From: Pseudomonadota bacterium
GTDB lineage: Bacteria > Desulfobacterota > Desulfovibrionia > Desulfovibrionales > Desulfovibrionaceae
DNA length: 62,875 bases
Direction: 5' to 3'
NCBI GenBank assembly: GCA_018816865.1
Contig: JAHIUW010000037.1
Location: forward strand, 1-62,875
Shown here: positions 1 through 7,244 of the stretch, piece by piece
Position numbering within the stretch: position 1 is the stretch's first letter
How the letters are laid out: each line of letters begins with the position of its first letter
Notes under the pieces: generated by a model
Database searches by the model: none
Seen by the model: only the letters and a program-made list of their open reading frames with translations
Told to the model about the DNA's origin: nothing
Program-made: the position numbers and the translations under genes

Positions 1-2
1 AG

Positions 3-545
3 GGGGCGGTGGCCAAGATCGGCTGCTTCCTCTACGACGGCCTGGACGTGACCATCACCACCGAGCAGGGCACCCGCTTCCTGACGGCCGTGAACACCAT
101 CCTCGATCTGCTGGCCGACGGAAGCTTCGGCGAAATCCGCAGCTATTCCGACTTCGAGAAGGCCTTTTTCAAGGCCGCCGTGCCCATCCTGGGTCTGCCC
201 GAGGACGGCCTCTACGGCGATGACGGCACCGACGGCCAGGAAGGCGGCGGAGACGACGACGCCCCCGATGGCGGTGATGCCGGGGACGGCGGCGAAGGTG
301 AGGGTGACCAGTCCCCTGAAGAGGTTCTGGCAGAGCTCTTCGAGGCCCTGTTCGGCACCGAGGAACAGCCCTCCGAGGTGCTCCAGCAACTCTTCGCGGC
401 CCTGACGGGTGAGGGCGACACCCTCTTGGGCGGCGCTGACGGCGATCCCCTTAACGGCGACGACCCCGACGACACCCTCCCCGGCAACACCGGAACCACT
501 GGCGACGAAGACACCCACGGCGAGGGCAGCGGCAGCACCTCCTAG
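3..545 (+). CDS. RTX-type secreted protein, upstream part (5' end outside window), ends at in-frame amber
   Basis: The open frame enters from the left edge. The first possible start inside is a GTG at 9 without a properly spaced ribosome site, so the gene probably begins upstream. Residues 1-70 (counted from the GTG) are an ordinary mixed sequence. From about residue 70 it becomes a Gly/Asp/Glu-rich acidic tract like the linker regions of calcium-binding type I secreted proteins. The frame stops at a TAG at 543-545. The same frame then continues with classical RTX repeats and a C-terminal type I secretion-like end up to 1793. I read 3-1793 as one ancestral gene interrupted by a nonsense codon; read-through or a sequencing error are the alternatives. 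Family assignment for this half is inference from the linkage. Confidence 0.55.
   Translation, partial: GAVAKIGCFLYDGLDVTITTEQGTRFLTAVNTILDLLADGSFGEIRSYSDFEKAFFKAAVPILGLPEDGLYGDDGTDGQEGGGDDDAPDGGDAGDGGEGEGDQSPEEVLAELFEALFGTEEQPSEVLQQLFAALTGEGDTLLGGADGDPLNGDDPDDTLPGNTGTTGDEDTHGEGSGSTS
543..545 (+). other. in-frame TAG codon splitting the RTX gene
   Basis: The codons on both sides (Ser before, Thr-Gly-Asn after) are in the same frame, and the acidic Gly/Asp/Thr-rich composition is continuous across the TAG. No start codon with a ribosome site follows closely: the next in-frame ATG is at 957, beyond the repeats. No frameshift is needed to join the halves. Confidence 0.7.
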
Positions 546-1793
546 ACCGGCAACGAGGACGGCAGCGCCTTTGACACCAGCCATGCCGACAATGTCATTA
601 ATGGCAGCTCTTCTTCCAATGACCATTATGGAACGGGCGGCACCGATGTCATACGCGCCTATGACGGAGACGACACCCTTGTCGGTCAGGCGGATAACGA
701 CTCCCTGTTCGGCGGAGGCGACGAAGACCGGCTCGAGGGTGTCGGCGGAGACGACCTGCTCATCGGCGGCACCGGTGACGATGACCTCTCCGGTGGCGAC
801 GACGACGATGAACTCTACGGCGGCGACGGCTCGGACTACCTCGATGGCGGTTCCGGTACGGATGAACTCCACGGTGGTTCCGACTCCGACATCATCTTTG
901 GCAACAACCAGTCAGACCAGCTTTACGGCGATGCAGGCAATGATTATTTCCTGGCCATGCACGATGCGGGCGACCAGAACCTCGATGATTACTACAGAGA
1001 TTTCAATTCCGGCCAGGATGTCCTGATCATCGATGACGCAGAGACCAACTGGGCCGCGGGTACCGATGTGACCCTCGGCAGCAATTTCTTCCAGTCTGCT
1101 TACAGCCACGACGAGTACGTGGCCAACGGTGGCAACTGGTCCGACGTCAGCTACACCTCGGGTGACTACCCGTTGATCCTCGATGCCGAGGGCAACCTCT
1201 ATTATGACGAAAACCCGGATGGTGGCAACGACACCGCCGAGTGCATCGGTCATTTCACGGGTGGTCTGCCAGGCGAGACCTCCATCAAGGTCGCCACCAT
1301 CCATATCGATGACAATGCTGACCATATGATGGAAGGCAGCGAGGCCTTCGACTTCATGATCGGTCTCGGGGGCGACGACACCCTGTGGGGCATGGCAGAA
1401 TCAGACACCCTGTTCGGCGGCACGGGCGCCGATACCTTCAAATACATGGCCCTCGCCGACGGTGGGGTGGGTGGCACAGCCGGTGACGAGATTATCGATT
1501 TCCACCACGGCGAAGACCACTTCGCGTTCAACTCCGGTGTCTTTACGGTCTGCGATACAGTTCTGGGTGGAGACGACACCCACCCCAAGAACAACCTCGG
1601 ATTCTGGGACTGGGGCTCGTTGGCCTACGAATACGGCTCTGATGGTGGCGGCACCTATGGCGACTCGGGGTTCATCTTCGATACCAACGGCGACCTCTGG
1701 TACGACCCCAACCTCGGGGACGTGAATGACGCCGTGCATATCGCCCATGTGGAAGGCGAGGTGACCTACGACGACATCAACCTCGTCGTTTAG
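546..1793 (+). pseudogene. RTX calcium-binding repeat region and C-terminal secretion end of the interrupted gene
   Basis: This is the same frame as the upstream piece, after the TAG. Residues from about 660 to 950 nt are tandem nonapeptides of the GGxGxDxLx type. A second cluster near 1360-1440 (GLGGDDTLWG, then LFGGTGADTFKY) is followed by a D-x-I-x-DF-x-x-G-x-D-x-F motif, typical of the C-terminal part of type I secreted RTX proteins. The protein ends in a short hydrophobic tail, as T1SS substrates often do. The only ATG-initiated frame is 957-1793 (278 aa). It lacks a ribosome site and would delete the repeats, so an independent gene is unlikely. If the amber is genuine and not suppressed, this part is untranslated. 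Confidence 0.6.
660..950 (+). repeat. tandem RTX nonapeptide repeats
   Basis: About ten consecutive Gly/Asp-rich nonapeptides, for example LFGGGDEDR, LIGGTGDDD, LYGGDGSDY and LDGGSGTDE. This is the known parallel beta-roll calcium-binding repeat. Confidence 0.85.
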
Positions 1794-1813
1794 ACTCACA
1801 CACAAGGAACAAC

Positions 1814-1846
1814 AAAGCCCGTCGGAAACTTCCGACGGGCTTTTTA
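1814..1846 (+). terminator. intrinsic terminator after the RTX gene, probably bidirectional
   Basis: Perfect GC-rich arms (GCCCGTCGGAA / TTCCGACGGGC) with a 2-nt loop are followed by TTTTT on the plus strand. The minus strand also has a T-rich flank, so it may serve the convergent nadD as well. Confidence 0.85.
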
Positions 1847-1900
1847 AGTTTTACGCATCCAAATTCAAAAGAAAGTGAGCTGAAAACAAGCTCGACAGAA

Positions 1901-2554
1901 TCAGACCCCCCAGATCGATTTGACCTCGTCGGCTCGCTCGGCCAGCAGTTGTTCCACGGCCACGGGGGTCAGGCCACGGATGGCCTGTCCGACCAGCCAG
2001 CGGGTGCGGATGTCCGAGGCGCTGATATCCAGGCGTCCCGCAGGGACCCAGGTCAGGCTCGTGCCCTCGGGCAAGTGCCAGGACGTCTGGTCCAGGGCCA
2101 CGGCCCCGGGCCAGGTCCGCGCCACGAACCCCCGCACGGCCTCCAGACCGCCAGCACGGCGTCCGGCCACGGCGATGTTCACCAGACCCGGGATCACCAG
2201 CCCGCGATGCCAACCGGGCAGCGCCAGCAGGTCCTCGGATCCCAGGATGAAGGTGAACTCGTCCCCGGGGCGCTCCACGCTCAATGTCGTCAGGGTGTCC
2301 ACGGTATAGGACGGCCCCCCCCGCTCGCCCTCCAGGCGGTTCACGCTGAGCAGGTCCAGGCCTGCGATGGCCGCCTCGCACAGCTCGGCCCGCAATGCGA
2401 AGGGCAGCATGCCCTCGCCGGACTTGTGCGGAGGCACGCCCGCCGGGACAAGCTCCACCCGGTCCAGCCCAAGCCCCTCGCCCGCCTCCAGGGCCAGACG
2501 CAGATGCCCGTTGTGCACCGGGTTGAAACAACCGCCCAGCAGCCCGATCTTCAT
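1901..2554 (-). CDS. nadD: nicotinate-nucleotide adenylyltransferase
   Basis: 217 aa, normal length for NadD. It transfers AMP from ATP to nicotinate mononucleotide, giving deamido-NAD in NAD biosynthesis (cytoplasm). The N-terminus carries the nucleotidyltransferase signature GGCFNPVHNGHL (residues about 7-18, with the HxGH-type motif). The C-terminus carries ISASDIRTR, equivalent to the family's ISSTxIR phosphate-binding motif. The ATG lies 1 nt after the proA stop codon, so the two are co-transcribed and probably translationally coupled. Many proteobacteria also place nadD next to proA, which supports the call. Confidence 0.95.
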   Translation of the reverse strand: MKIGLLGGCFNPVHNGHLRLALEAGEGLGLDRVELVPAGVPPHKSGEGMLPFALRAELCEAAIAGLDLLSVNRLEGERGGPSYTVDTLTTLSVERPGDEFTFILGSEDLLALPGWHRGLVIPGLVNIAVAGRRAGGLEAVRGFVARTWPGAVALDQTSWHLPEGTSLTWVPAGRLDISASDIRTRWLVGQAIRGLTPVAVEQLLAERADEVKSIWGV

Positions 2555-2555
2555 G

Positions 2556-3815
2556 CTAGCCCCTGACCTGTCCGTCCCCGAAGACCACGAACTTGGTGCT
2601 GGTCAGCTCGGTCACGCCCATGGGGCCGTAGGAATGCAACTTGGAGGTGCTGATGCCGATCTCCGCGCCCAAGCCCAGCTCACTGCCGTCGTTGAAGCGC
2701 GAGGAGGTATTGATGCCCACCAGGCTGGCGTCCACCTCGCGCAAAAAACGCATGGCGCGGGCATGGTTGGTGGTCAAGATGATCTCGGTGTGATTGGAGC
2801 CATGGGCCGCGATGTGGTCCTGGGCCTCATCCTGGGAGTCCACCACCTTCACGGCCAGAATCAGGGCATGGAACTCCTGGCCCCAGTCCTCGTCCGTGGC
2901 GGGCACGGCAGTCCCGCCCATGAGCGGCAGGGACGCCTCGCAGCAGCGGAACTCCACGCCCGCGGCGCCGAGCTTGGCCGCCACCTGGGGCAGGAACGCG
3001 GCGGCCACGTCCCGGTGCACCAGCAGGCATTCCAAGGCGTTGCACACGCCCGGACGCTGAACCTTGGCGTTGAACACGATCTTCAGGGCCGCGGCTTGGT
3101 CCACCTCGGCGTCCACATAGGTGTGGCAGACGCCCATGTAGTGCTTGAGCACGGGCATGGTGGCCTCGGCCACCACCGCACGCACCAAGCCCTCGCCGCC
3201 GCGCGGGATGATCACGTCGATGTACTGGTCCAGCTTGAGCAGGGCCGTCACGGCCTCGCGGTCCGTGGTGGGCACCACCTGCACGGCATCGGGCGGCAAC
3301 CCGGCGTCGGTCAGGGCCCTGTGGATCAGCGAGGCCAGAAAACGATTGGAATGGATGGCTTCGGACCCACCGCGCAGGATCGCCGCGTTCCCGGCCTTCA
3401 GGCAGAGGATGCCCGAGTCCACGGTGACATTGGGCCGCGACTCGTAGATCATGGCCACCACGCCCAGCGGGATGCGCATCTTGCCCACCAGCAGACCGTT
3501 GGGGCGCTTCCACATGCGCTCCACCTCGCCCACGGGGTCGGACTGAGCCGCCACCTCCTTGCAGGCCAGGATCATCGAATCGATGACCGCGTCGCTCAGG
3601 CGCAGCCGGTCCAGACGGGCCGAATCCATGCCTGCGGCCGTGGCGGCCGTGAGGTCCTTGGCGTTCGCGGCCTGGATGGCCTCACGGTCCTTGTCCAGCA
3701 GATAGGCCAGGGCCTGAAGCGCCGCAACCTTGGACGAGGCGTCGGCCGAGGCCATGATCCGGGCGGCGGCCTTGGCGCGCTGCGCCAGGGCGAGCATCTC
3801 TTGTTTGATGTCCAT
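2556..3815 (-). CDS. proA: glutamate-5-semialdehyde dehydrogenase (gamma-glutamyl phosphate reductase)
   Basis: 419 aa, full length. It reduces gamma-glutamyl phosphate to glutamate-5-semialdehyde with NADPH, the second step of proline synthesis. The aldehyde-dehydrogenase-fold active-site Cys is visible in GVCNALECLLVH (consensus SVCNALETLLVH), and the Rossmann and substrate motifs YESRPNVTVD and PRGGEGL are present. A clear GGAGG ribosome site lies upstream of the ATG on the minus strand. It is the first gene of a proA-nadD pair. Its leader contains a 6-bp inverted repeat (3888-3904). proB is not in this window. Confidence 0.96.
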   Translation of the reverse strand: MDIKQEMLALAQRAKAAARIMASADASSKVAALQALAYLLDKDREAIQAANAKDLTAATAAGMDSARLDRLRLSDAVIDSMILACKEVAAQSDPVGEVERMWKRPNGLLVGKMRIPLGVVAMIYESRPNVTVDSGILCLKAGNAAILRGGSEAIHSNRFLASLIHRALTDAGLPPDAVQVVPTTDREAVTALLKLDQYIDVIIPRGGEGLVRAVVAEATMPVLKHYMGVCHTYVDAEVDQAAALKIVFNAKVQRPGVCNALECLLVHRDVAAAFLPQVAAKLGAAGVEFRCCEASLPLMGGTAVPATDEDWGQEFHALILAVKVVDSQDEAQDHIAAHGSNHTEIILTTNHARAMRFLREVDASLVGINTSSRFNDGSELGLGAEIGISTSKLHSYGPMGVTELTSTKFVVFGDGQVRG

Positions 3816-3887
3816 TCGTATTTCCTCCGGCCCCTACCTGTGCGGATACACTGCGATTCCGCCCTCGGCGGGGCCTTTCGCTGCCGG

Positions 3888-3904
3888 TTAACAGCAGGTG
3901 TTAA
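3888..3904. promoter_or_regulatory. perfect inverted repeat TTAACA-N5-TGTTAA in the proA leader
   Basis: Perfect 6-bp arms separated by GCAGG, about 75-90 bp upstream of the proA start, between the divergent proA and TPR-ior operons. The form is that of a dimeric repressor site; the regulator is unknown. Confidence 0.35.
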
Positions 3905-3962
3905 TAAACTATCCCTGAAATGGGCAGGGTCTGCAAACCACCCGAACCCAGGAAAAGATCTT

Positions 3963-3991
3963 TTGACATTTCTGTAAAGCCTGTCTACATG
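3963..3991 (+). promoter_or_regulatory. probable sigma-70 promoter of the TPR-iorAB operon
   Basis: A consensus -35 box TTGACA (3963-3968) is followed by a 17-nt spacer and TACATG (3986-3991), which matches the -10 consensus weakly. It lies about 90 nt before the start at 4078. Confidence 0.5.
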
Positions 3992-4077
3992 ATTTGAGCC
4001 CATTGTTCGGGCACGTTTTTTTGTTGCGGAATCGACACCGGAAGTCAATACGCCACCCTGTGGAGGACAGCCCCGAA

Positions 4078-4749
4078 ATGACCGAAAAAATGCCCCAGCA
4101 AGAGCCCCTGGCACCCCTTGGTGCCCTGACCGAAGAAGTGGACGCGTCCCTCCATCCCCTGCTGCAATCCATCGTCAACAACATCAAGCTCATCGTGGGC
4201 GTCATCCTGGGTCTGATCCTGGTGGTGGGCGGCTATGCCGTTTACGACAGCGTTCAAGCCTCACGGGTGACCAAGGGCCAGGCCGAACTGGCCACCCTGA
4301 TCGCCATGCCCGACCCGGCAGAACGCGCCAAGGCCCTGGAAGCCTTCGACGCCCCTTCGTCGCTGAACACCGCCGTCCAGCTGGAACTGGCGGGTGCCCT
4401 GGCCGCCATGGGCGAGCACGAGCGCGCCGCCGCCGCCTGGGAGCAGCTGTCCGATGTGGACATCGCCGACCTCGGGTTGGTGGCCGGACTGGGCCAGGCC
4501 ACCGAGCTTGCCAAGTCCGGCAACTACGCCGCCGCCGCCGCCGTTCTGGCCGGCCTCAAGGGCAATACCCCCGAGGGCTACAAGGCCATGATCCTGCACC
4601 GCCTGGCCTATGCTTCCGAGCAGGCCGGCGACTGGGACACCGCCCTGTCCTGCTGGGAAGAGCTGCAACAAGTCAACAGCGGTGAGGACAACGGATTCAT
4701 CAACGGCAAGATCGTCACCGCCAAGGCCAAGCTGGAGAAATCCTCCTAG
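4078..4749 (+). CDS. membrane-anchored tetratricopeptide protein (YfgM/BamD-like)
   Basis: 223 aa from the ATG at 4078, chosen because GGAGG lies 11 nt upstream; the longer frame from 3994 has no ribosome site. One membrane segment at about residues 37-57 follows a short cytoplasmic N-terminus. An Ala-rich helical region of about 165 residues looks like degenerate TPR repeats (ALAAMGEHERAAAAWEQL, TELAKSGNYAAAAAVLAGL, AYASEQAGDWDTALSCWEEL). The layout matches the YfgM/ancillary translocon family: one N-terminal TM and outward TPRs. It is first in the operon with iorA, 39 nt away. Its role with indolepyruvate oxidoreductase is unclear; co-transcription may be incidental. Confidence 0.8.
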   Translation: MTEKMPQQEPLAPLGALTEEVDASLHPLLQSIVNNIKLIVGVILGLILVVGGYAVYDSVQASRVTKGQAELATLIAMPDPAERAKALEAFDAPSSLNTAVQLELAGALAAMGEHERAAAAWEQLSDVDIADLGLVAGLGQATELAKSGNYAAAAAVLAGLKGNTPEGYKAMILHRLAYASEQAGDWDTALSCWEELQQVNSGEDNGFINGKIVTAKAKLEKSS

Positions 4750-4788
4750 CCCGATCATTCACCCCCATTTCCAAAGGAGTTGAATCGG

Positions 4789-6630
4789 ATGGCACATCCG
4801 CTCCTGACCAAAGAAGGCGGCGTAAAACACCTGCTGCTCGGCAACGAGGCCATTGTGCGCGGTGCCCTGGAGGCCGGCGTAGCCTTTGTCAGCTGTTACC
4901 CGGGTACCCCCTCGTCCGAGGTCCCAGACACGTTCTTCCGCCTCATGCCCGACGGGGATTTCTATTTCGAATACTCGTCCAACGAAAAAGTCGCCCTTGA
5001 AGTCGGCGGCGGCGCGGCCCTGGCCGGAGCCCCGACCTTGGTGACCATGAAACACGTGGGCGTCAACGTGGCTGCCGATCCGCTCATGACCCTGGCCTAC
5101 ATCGGAACCCCCGGCGGTCTGGTGCTGCTGTCCGCGGACGACCCGGGCTGCCATTCCAGTCAGAATGAGCAGGACAACCGCTTTTATGCCCGGCTGGCCG
5201 GGCTGCCCGTGTTCGAGCCCTGCTCCGCGCAGGAGGCCAAGGACATGACCCGCGACGCCTTCGCCCTGTCCCGCGAATTCGGACAGCCGGTGATGCTGCG
5301 CACCACCACCCGCGTGGCCCACGTTCGCGGCCCCGTCCTGTTCTCCGAGCTTCCGGGCGCCAAGTTCGGCCCGGCCTTTGAAAAGGCTCCCATGCGCTTC
5401 GTGCCCATCCCGGCAGTGGCCAGGATGCGCCATCCCGAACTGCTGAAAAAACTTGAAGCCATGCGCGAAGCCGCCGAGAAGTCGCCCTTCAACGGCATCA
5501 AGGGTCGCGGCAAGATCGGCATCATTGCCTCGGGCATGGCGCGGGCCTATGTCGCGGACGTGGCGGCTGAAAAAGCCTGCAAGGGCGAATTCAAGGTCCT
5601 CGAACTGGGCATGACCTACCCCCTGCCCGAGAAGATGATCACCCGCTTCCTGAAAGGCCTGGACACCGTGCTCATCGTCGAGGAAGGCGAGGCCATCGTG
5701 GAACAGGCCGTACGCGCCCTGGCCCAGGAAAAGGGCCTCCAGATCAAGATCACGGGCAAGGGCAAGGACTTGACCCGTCTGGGCGAGTTCTCCACCGCCG
5801 AAGTCCGGGCAGCCATGCTGCGCATCCTCGGCAAGCGCCAGCCCAAGCTGGACATCTGTTCGGCCGACGGCCCGCTGCCCATGCGTCCGCCCAACCTCTG
5901 CGCCGGATGCTCGCACCGCGCCCTGTATTATGCGGTCCGCCAGGCTTACGGCGACGAGGCCGTGTACTCCTCGGATATCGGCTGCTACACCTTGGGCATC
6001 CTGCCGCCCTTGTCCTGCGCCGATTTTCTGCTGTGCATGGGCTCCTCTATCTCGGCGGGAGGCGGTTTCGCCAAGGCCTCGGGCAAACCCGTGGTGGCCT
6101 TTATCGGCGATTCCACCTTCTTCCATTCCGGCCTGACCGGTCTGGTCAGTGGCGTTTTCAACAACCATGACATCCTACTGGTCATCCTGGATAACCGCAC
6201 CACCGCCATGACGGGCCATCAGCCCAACCCCGGCGTCTCGACCACCATCCACGGGGCCAACCCCTGCCAGGTGAACATCGAAGCCATCGTGCGCGGCTGC
6301 GGCGTATGCAACGTGGCCAAGGTCAGCCCCTACAACTTCAAGGCCACGACCAAGGCCATTGAGGAACTGCGGGCCAAGCCCGGAGTGAAGGTGCTCATCG
6401 CCGAGGAGCCCTGTGTGCTCTTCGCCAAGCGCACCCTGCGCCAGGTCAAGCCCATGGTGGCCTACGTGGCCGAGCAGACCGAAGCGGTGCGCAAGTGCCT
6501 CGCCACCCTGGCCTGCCCCGCCTTCTCCATCGAGCAGGGCCAAGTCACGATCAACGAACACCAGTGCACGGGCTGCATGTTCTGCATGCAGGTCTGCAAA
6601 GACATCAAGGCCCGGAAAAGGAGCGCATAA
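4789..6630 (+). CDS. iorA: indolepyruvate:ferredoxin oxidoreductase alpha subunit
   Basis: 613 aa. With IorB it oxidatively decarboxylates aryl-pyruvates (indolepyruvate, phenylpyruvate) to aryl-acetyl-CoA, reducing ferredoxin, in anaerobic aromatic amino acid breakdown. The start is the ATG at 4789 with AAGGAG 9 nt upstream; a TTG at 4780 abuts that site and is unlikely. The N-terminal pyrimidine-binding domain shows SCYPGTPSSEVPD. The TPP-binding domain has CAGCSH (about residue 371) and GDSTFFHSG (about 440). The C-terminus has a single CxxCxxCxxxC (CTGCMFCMQVC, about 592-602) and then stops after a basic tail. Many family members carry two [4Fe-4S] motifs there, so the ferredoxin domain looks shortened. 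Confidence 0.95.
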   Translation: MAHPLLTKEGGVKHLLLGNEAIVRGALEAGVAFVSCYPGTPSSEVPDTFFRLMPDGDFYFEYSSNEKVALEVGGGAALAGAPTLVTMKHVGVNVAADPLMTLAYIGTPGGLVLLSADDPGCHSSQNEQDNRFYARLAGLPVFEPCSAQEAKDMTRDAFALSREFGQPVMLRTTTRVAHVRGPVLFSELPGAKFGPAFEKAPMRFVPIPAVARMRHPELLKKLEAMREAAEKSPFNGIKGRGKIGIIASGMARAYVADVAAEKACKGEFKVLELGMTYPLPEKMITRFLKGLDTVLIVEEGEAIVEQAVRALAQEKGLQIKITGKGKDLTRLGEFSTAEVRAAMLRILGKRQPKLDICSADGPLPMRPPNLCAGCSHRALYYAVRQAYGDEAVYSSDIGCYTLGILPPLSCADFLLCMGSSISAGGGFAKASGKPVVAFIGDSTFFHSGLTGLVSGVFNNHDILLVILDNRTTAMTGHQPNPGVSTTIHGANPCQVNIEAIVRGCGVCNVAKVSPYNFKATTKAIEELRAKPGVKVLIAEEPCVLFAKRTLRQVKPMVAYVAEQTEAVRKCLATLACPAFSIEQGQVTINEHQCTGCMFCMQVCKDIKARKRSA

Positions 6631-7217
6631 TGGCCAAAGTACGCATCTTCTTCACCGGCGTCGGCGGTCAGGGCACCTTGACCGCCACCATCATCCTGGC
6701 CCAGGCCGCCATGGCCAAGGGCCTGGAAGTGACCGCCGGCGAGGTCCACGGCATGGCCCAACGCGGCGGCGTGGTGGAATCCACCCTGCTCATCGGCGGC
6801 TTCAGGAGCCCGCGCATCGCCCACGGCGAAGCCGACATCCTGCTGGGCTTCGAACCCCTGGAAACCCTGCGCGCCCTGCCCTACCTCGCGCCCAAGGGCC
6901 TCGTGGTCAGCAATGCCGAGCCCATCCCGCCCATCAGCGTGACCATGGGCCGCGAGAGCTACCCCGATTTGGGCGGCCTCAAAGCCAAGATCGAGTCCTG
7001 TGCGGGACGAGCCCTGTTCCTGCCCTGCCAAACCCTGGGCCTCAAGGCCGGGGCCGTGCAGTGCGGCAACCTGGCGCTTCTGGGGGCGCTCTGCGCCACC
7101 GGGAGCATCCCCCTGACGCCCGACGACCTTGCGGCCACGGTCAGAATCCGCCTGAAACCCAAGGTTGTGGATATGAACCTGCGCGCCATTGAATACGGTG
7201 TCCAGGCCGTGTCCTAA
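6630..7217 (+). CDS. iorB: indolepyruvate:ferredoxin oxidoreductase beta subunit
   Basis: 195 aa, typical for IorB. It belongs to the 2-oxoacid:acceptor oxidoreductase gamma/beta family and shows the N-terminal motif GVGGQGTLTATIILA. The substrate/CoA region has AGEVHGMAQRGG, near-identical to the family consensus EVHGMSQRGG. The ATG overlaps the iorA stop codon by one base (TAATG), so the subunits are translationally coupled. It is followed after 27 nt by the sigma-54 activator gene. A longer upstream frame exists but runs inside iorA and was rejected. Confidence 0.95.
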   Translation: MAKVRIFFTGVGGQGTLTATIILAQAAMAKGLEVTAGEVHGMAQRGGVVESTLLIGGFRSPRIAHGEADILLGFEPLETLRALPYLAPKGLVVSNAEPIPPISVTMGRESYPDLGGLKAKIESCAGRALFLPCQTLGLKAGAVQCGNLALLGALCATGSIPLTPDDLAATVRIRLKPKVVDMNLRAIEYGVQAVS

Positions 7218-7244
7218 CCAACGCATCGGGAAACCGGAGAACAT

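Noticed and set aside
957-1793. independent gene starting at the ATG at 957
   Set aside because: No ribosome site, and the RTX repeats immediately upstream in the same frame would be left out. Better seen as the continuation of the interrupted gene.
2367-3977. 536-codon plus-strand frame opposite proA
   Set aside because: Shadow of proA; the antisense sequence lacks any recognisable domain.
4759-6168. 469-codon minus-strand frame opposite iorA
   Set aside because: Antisense shadow; IorA is unambiguous on the other strand.
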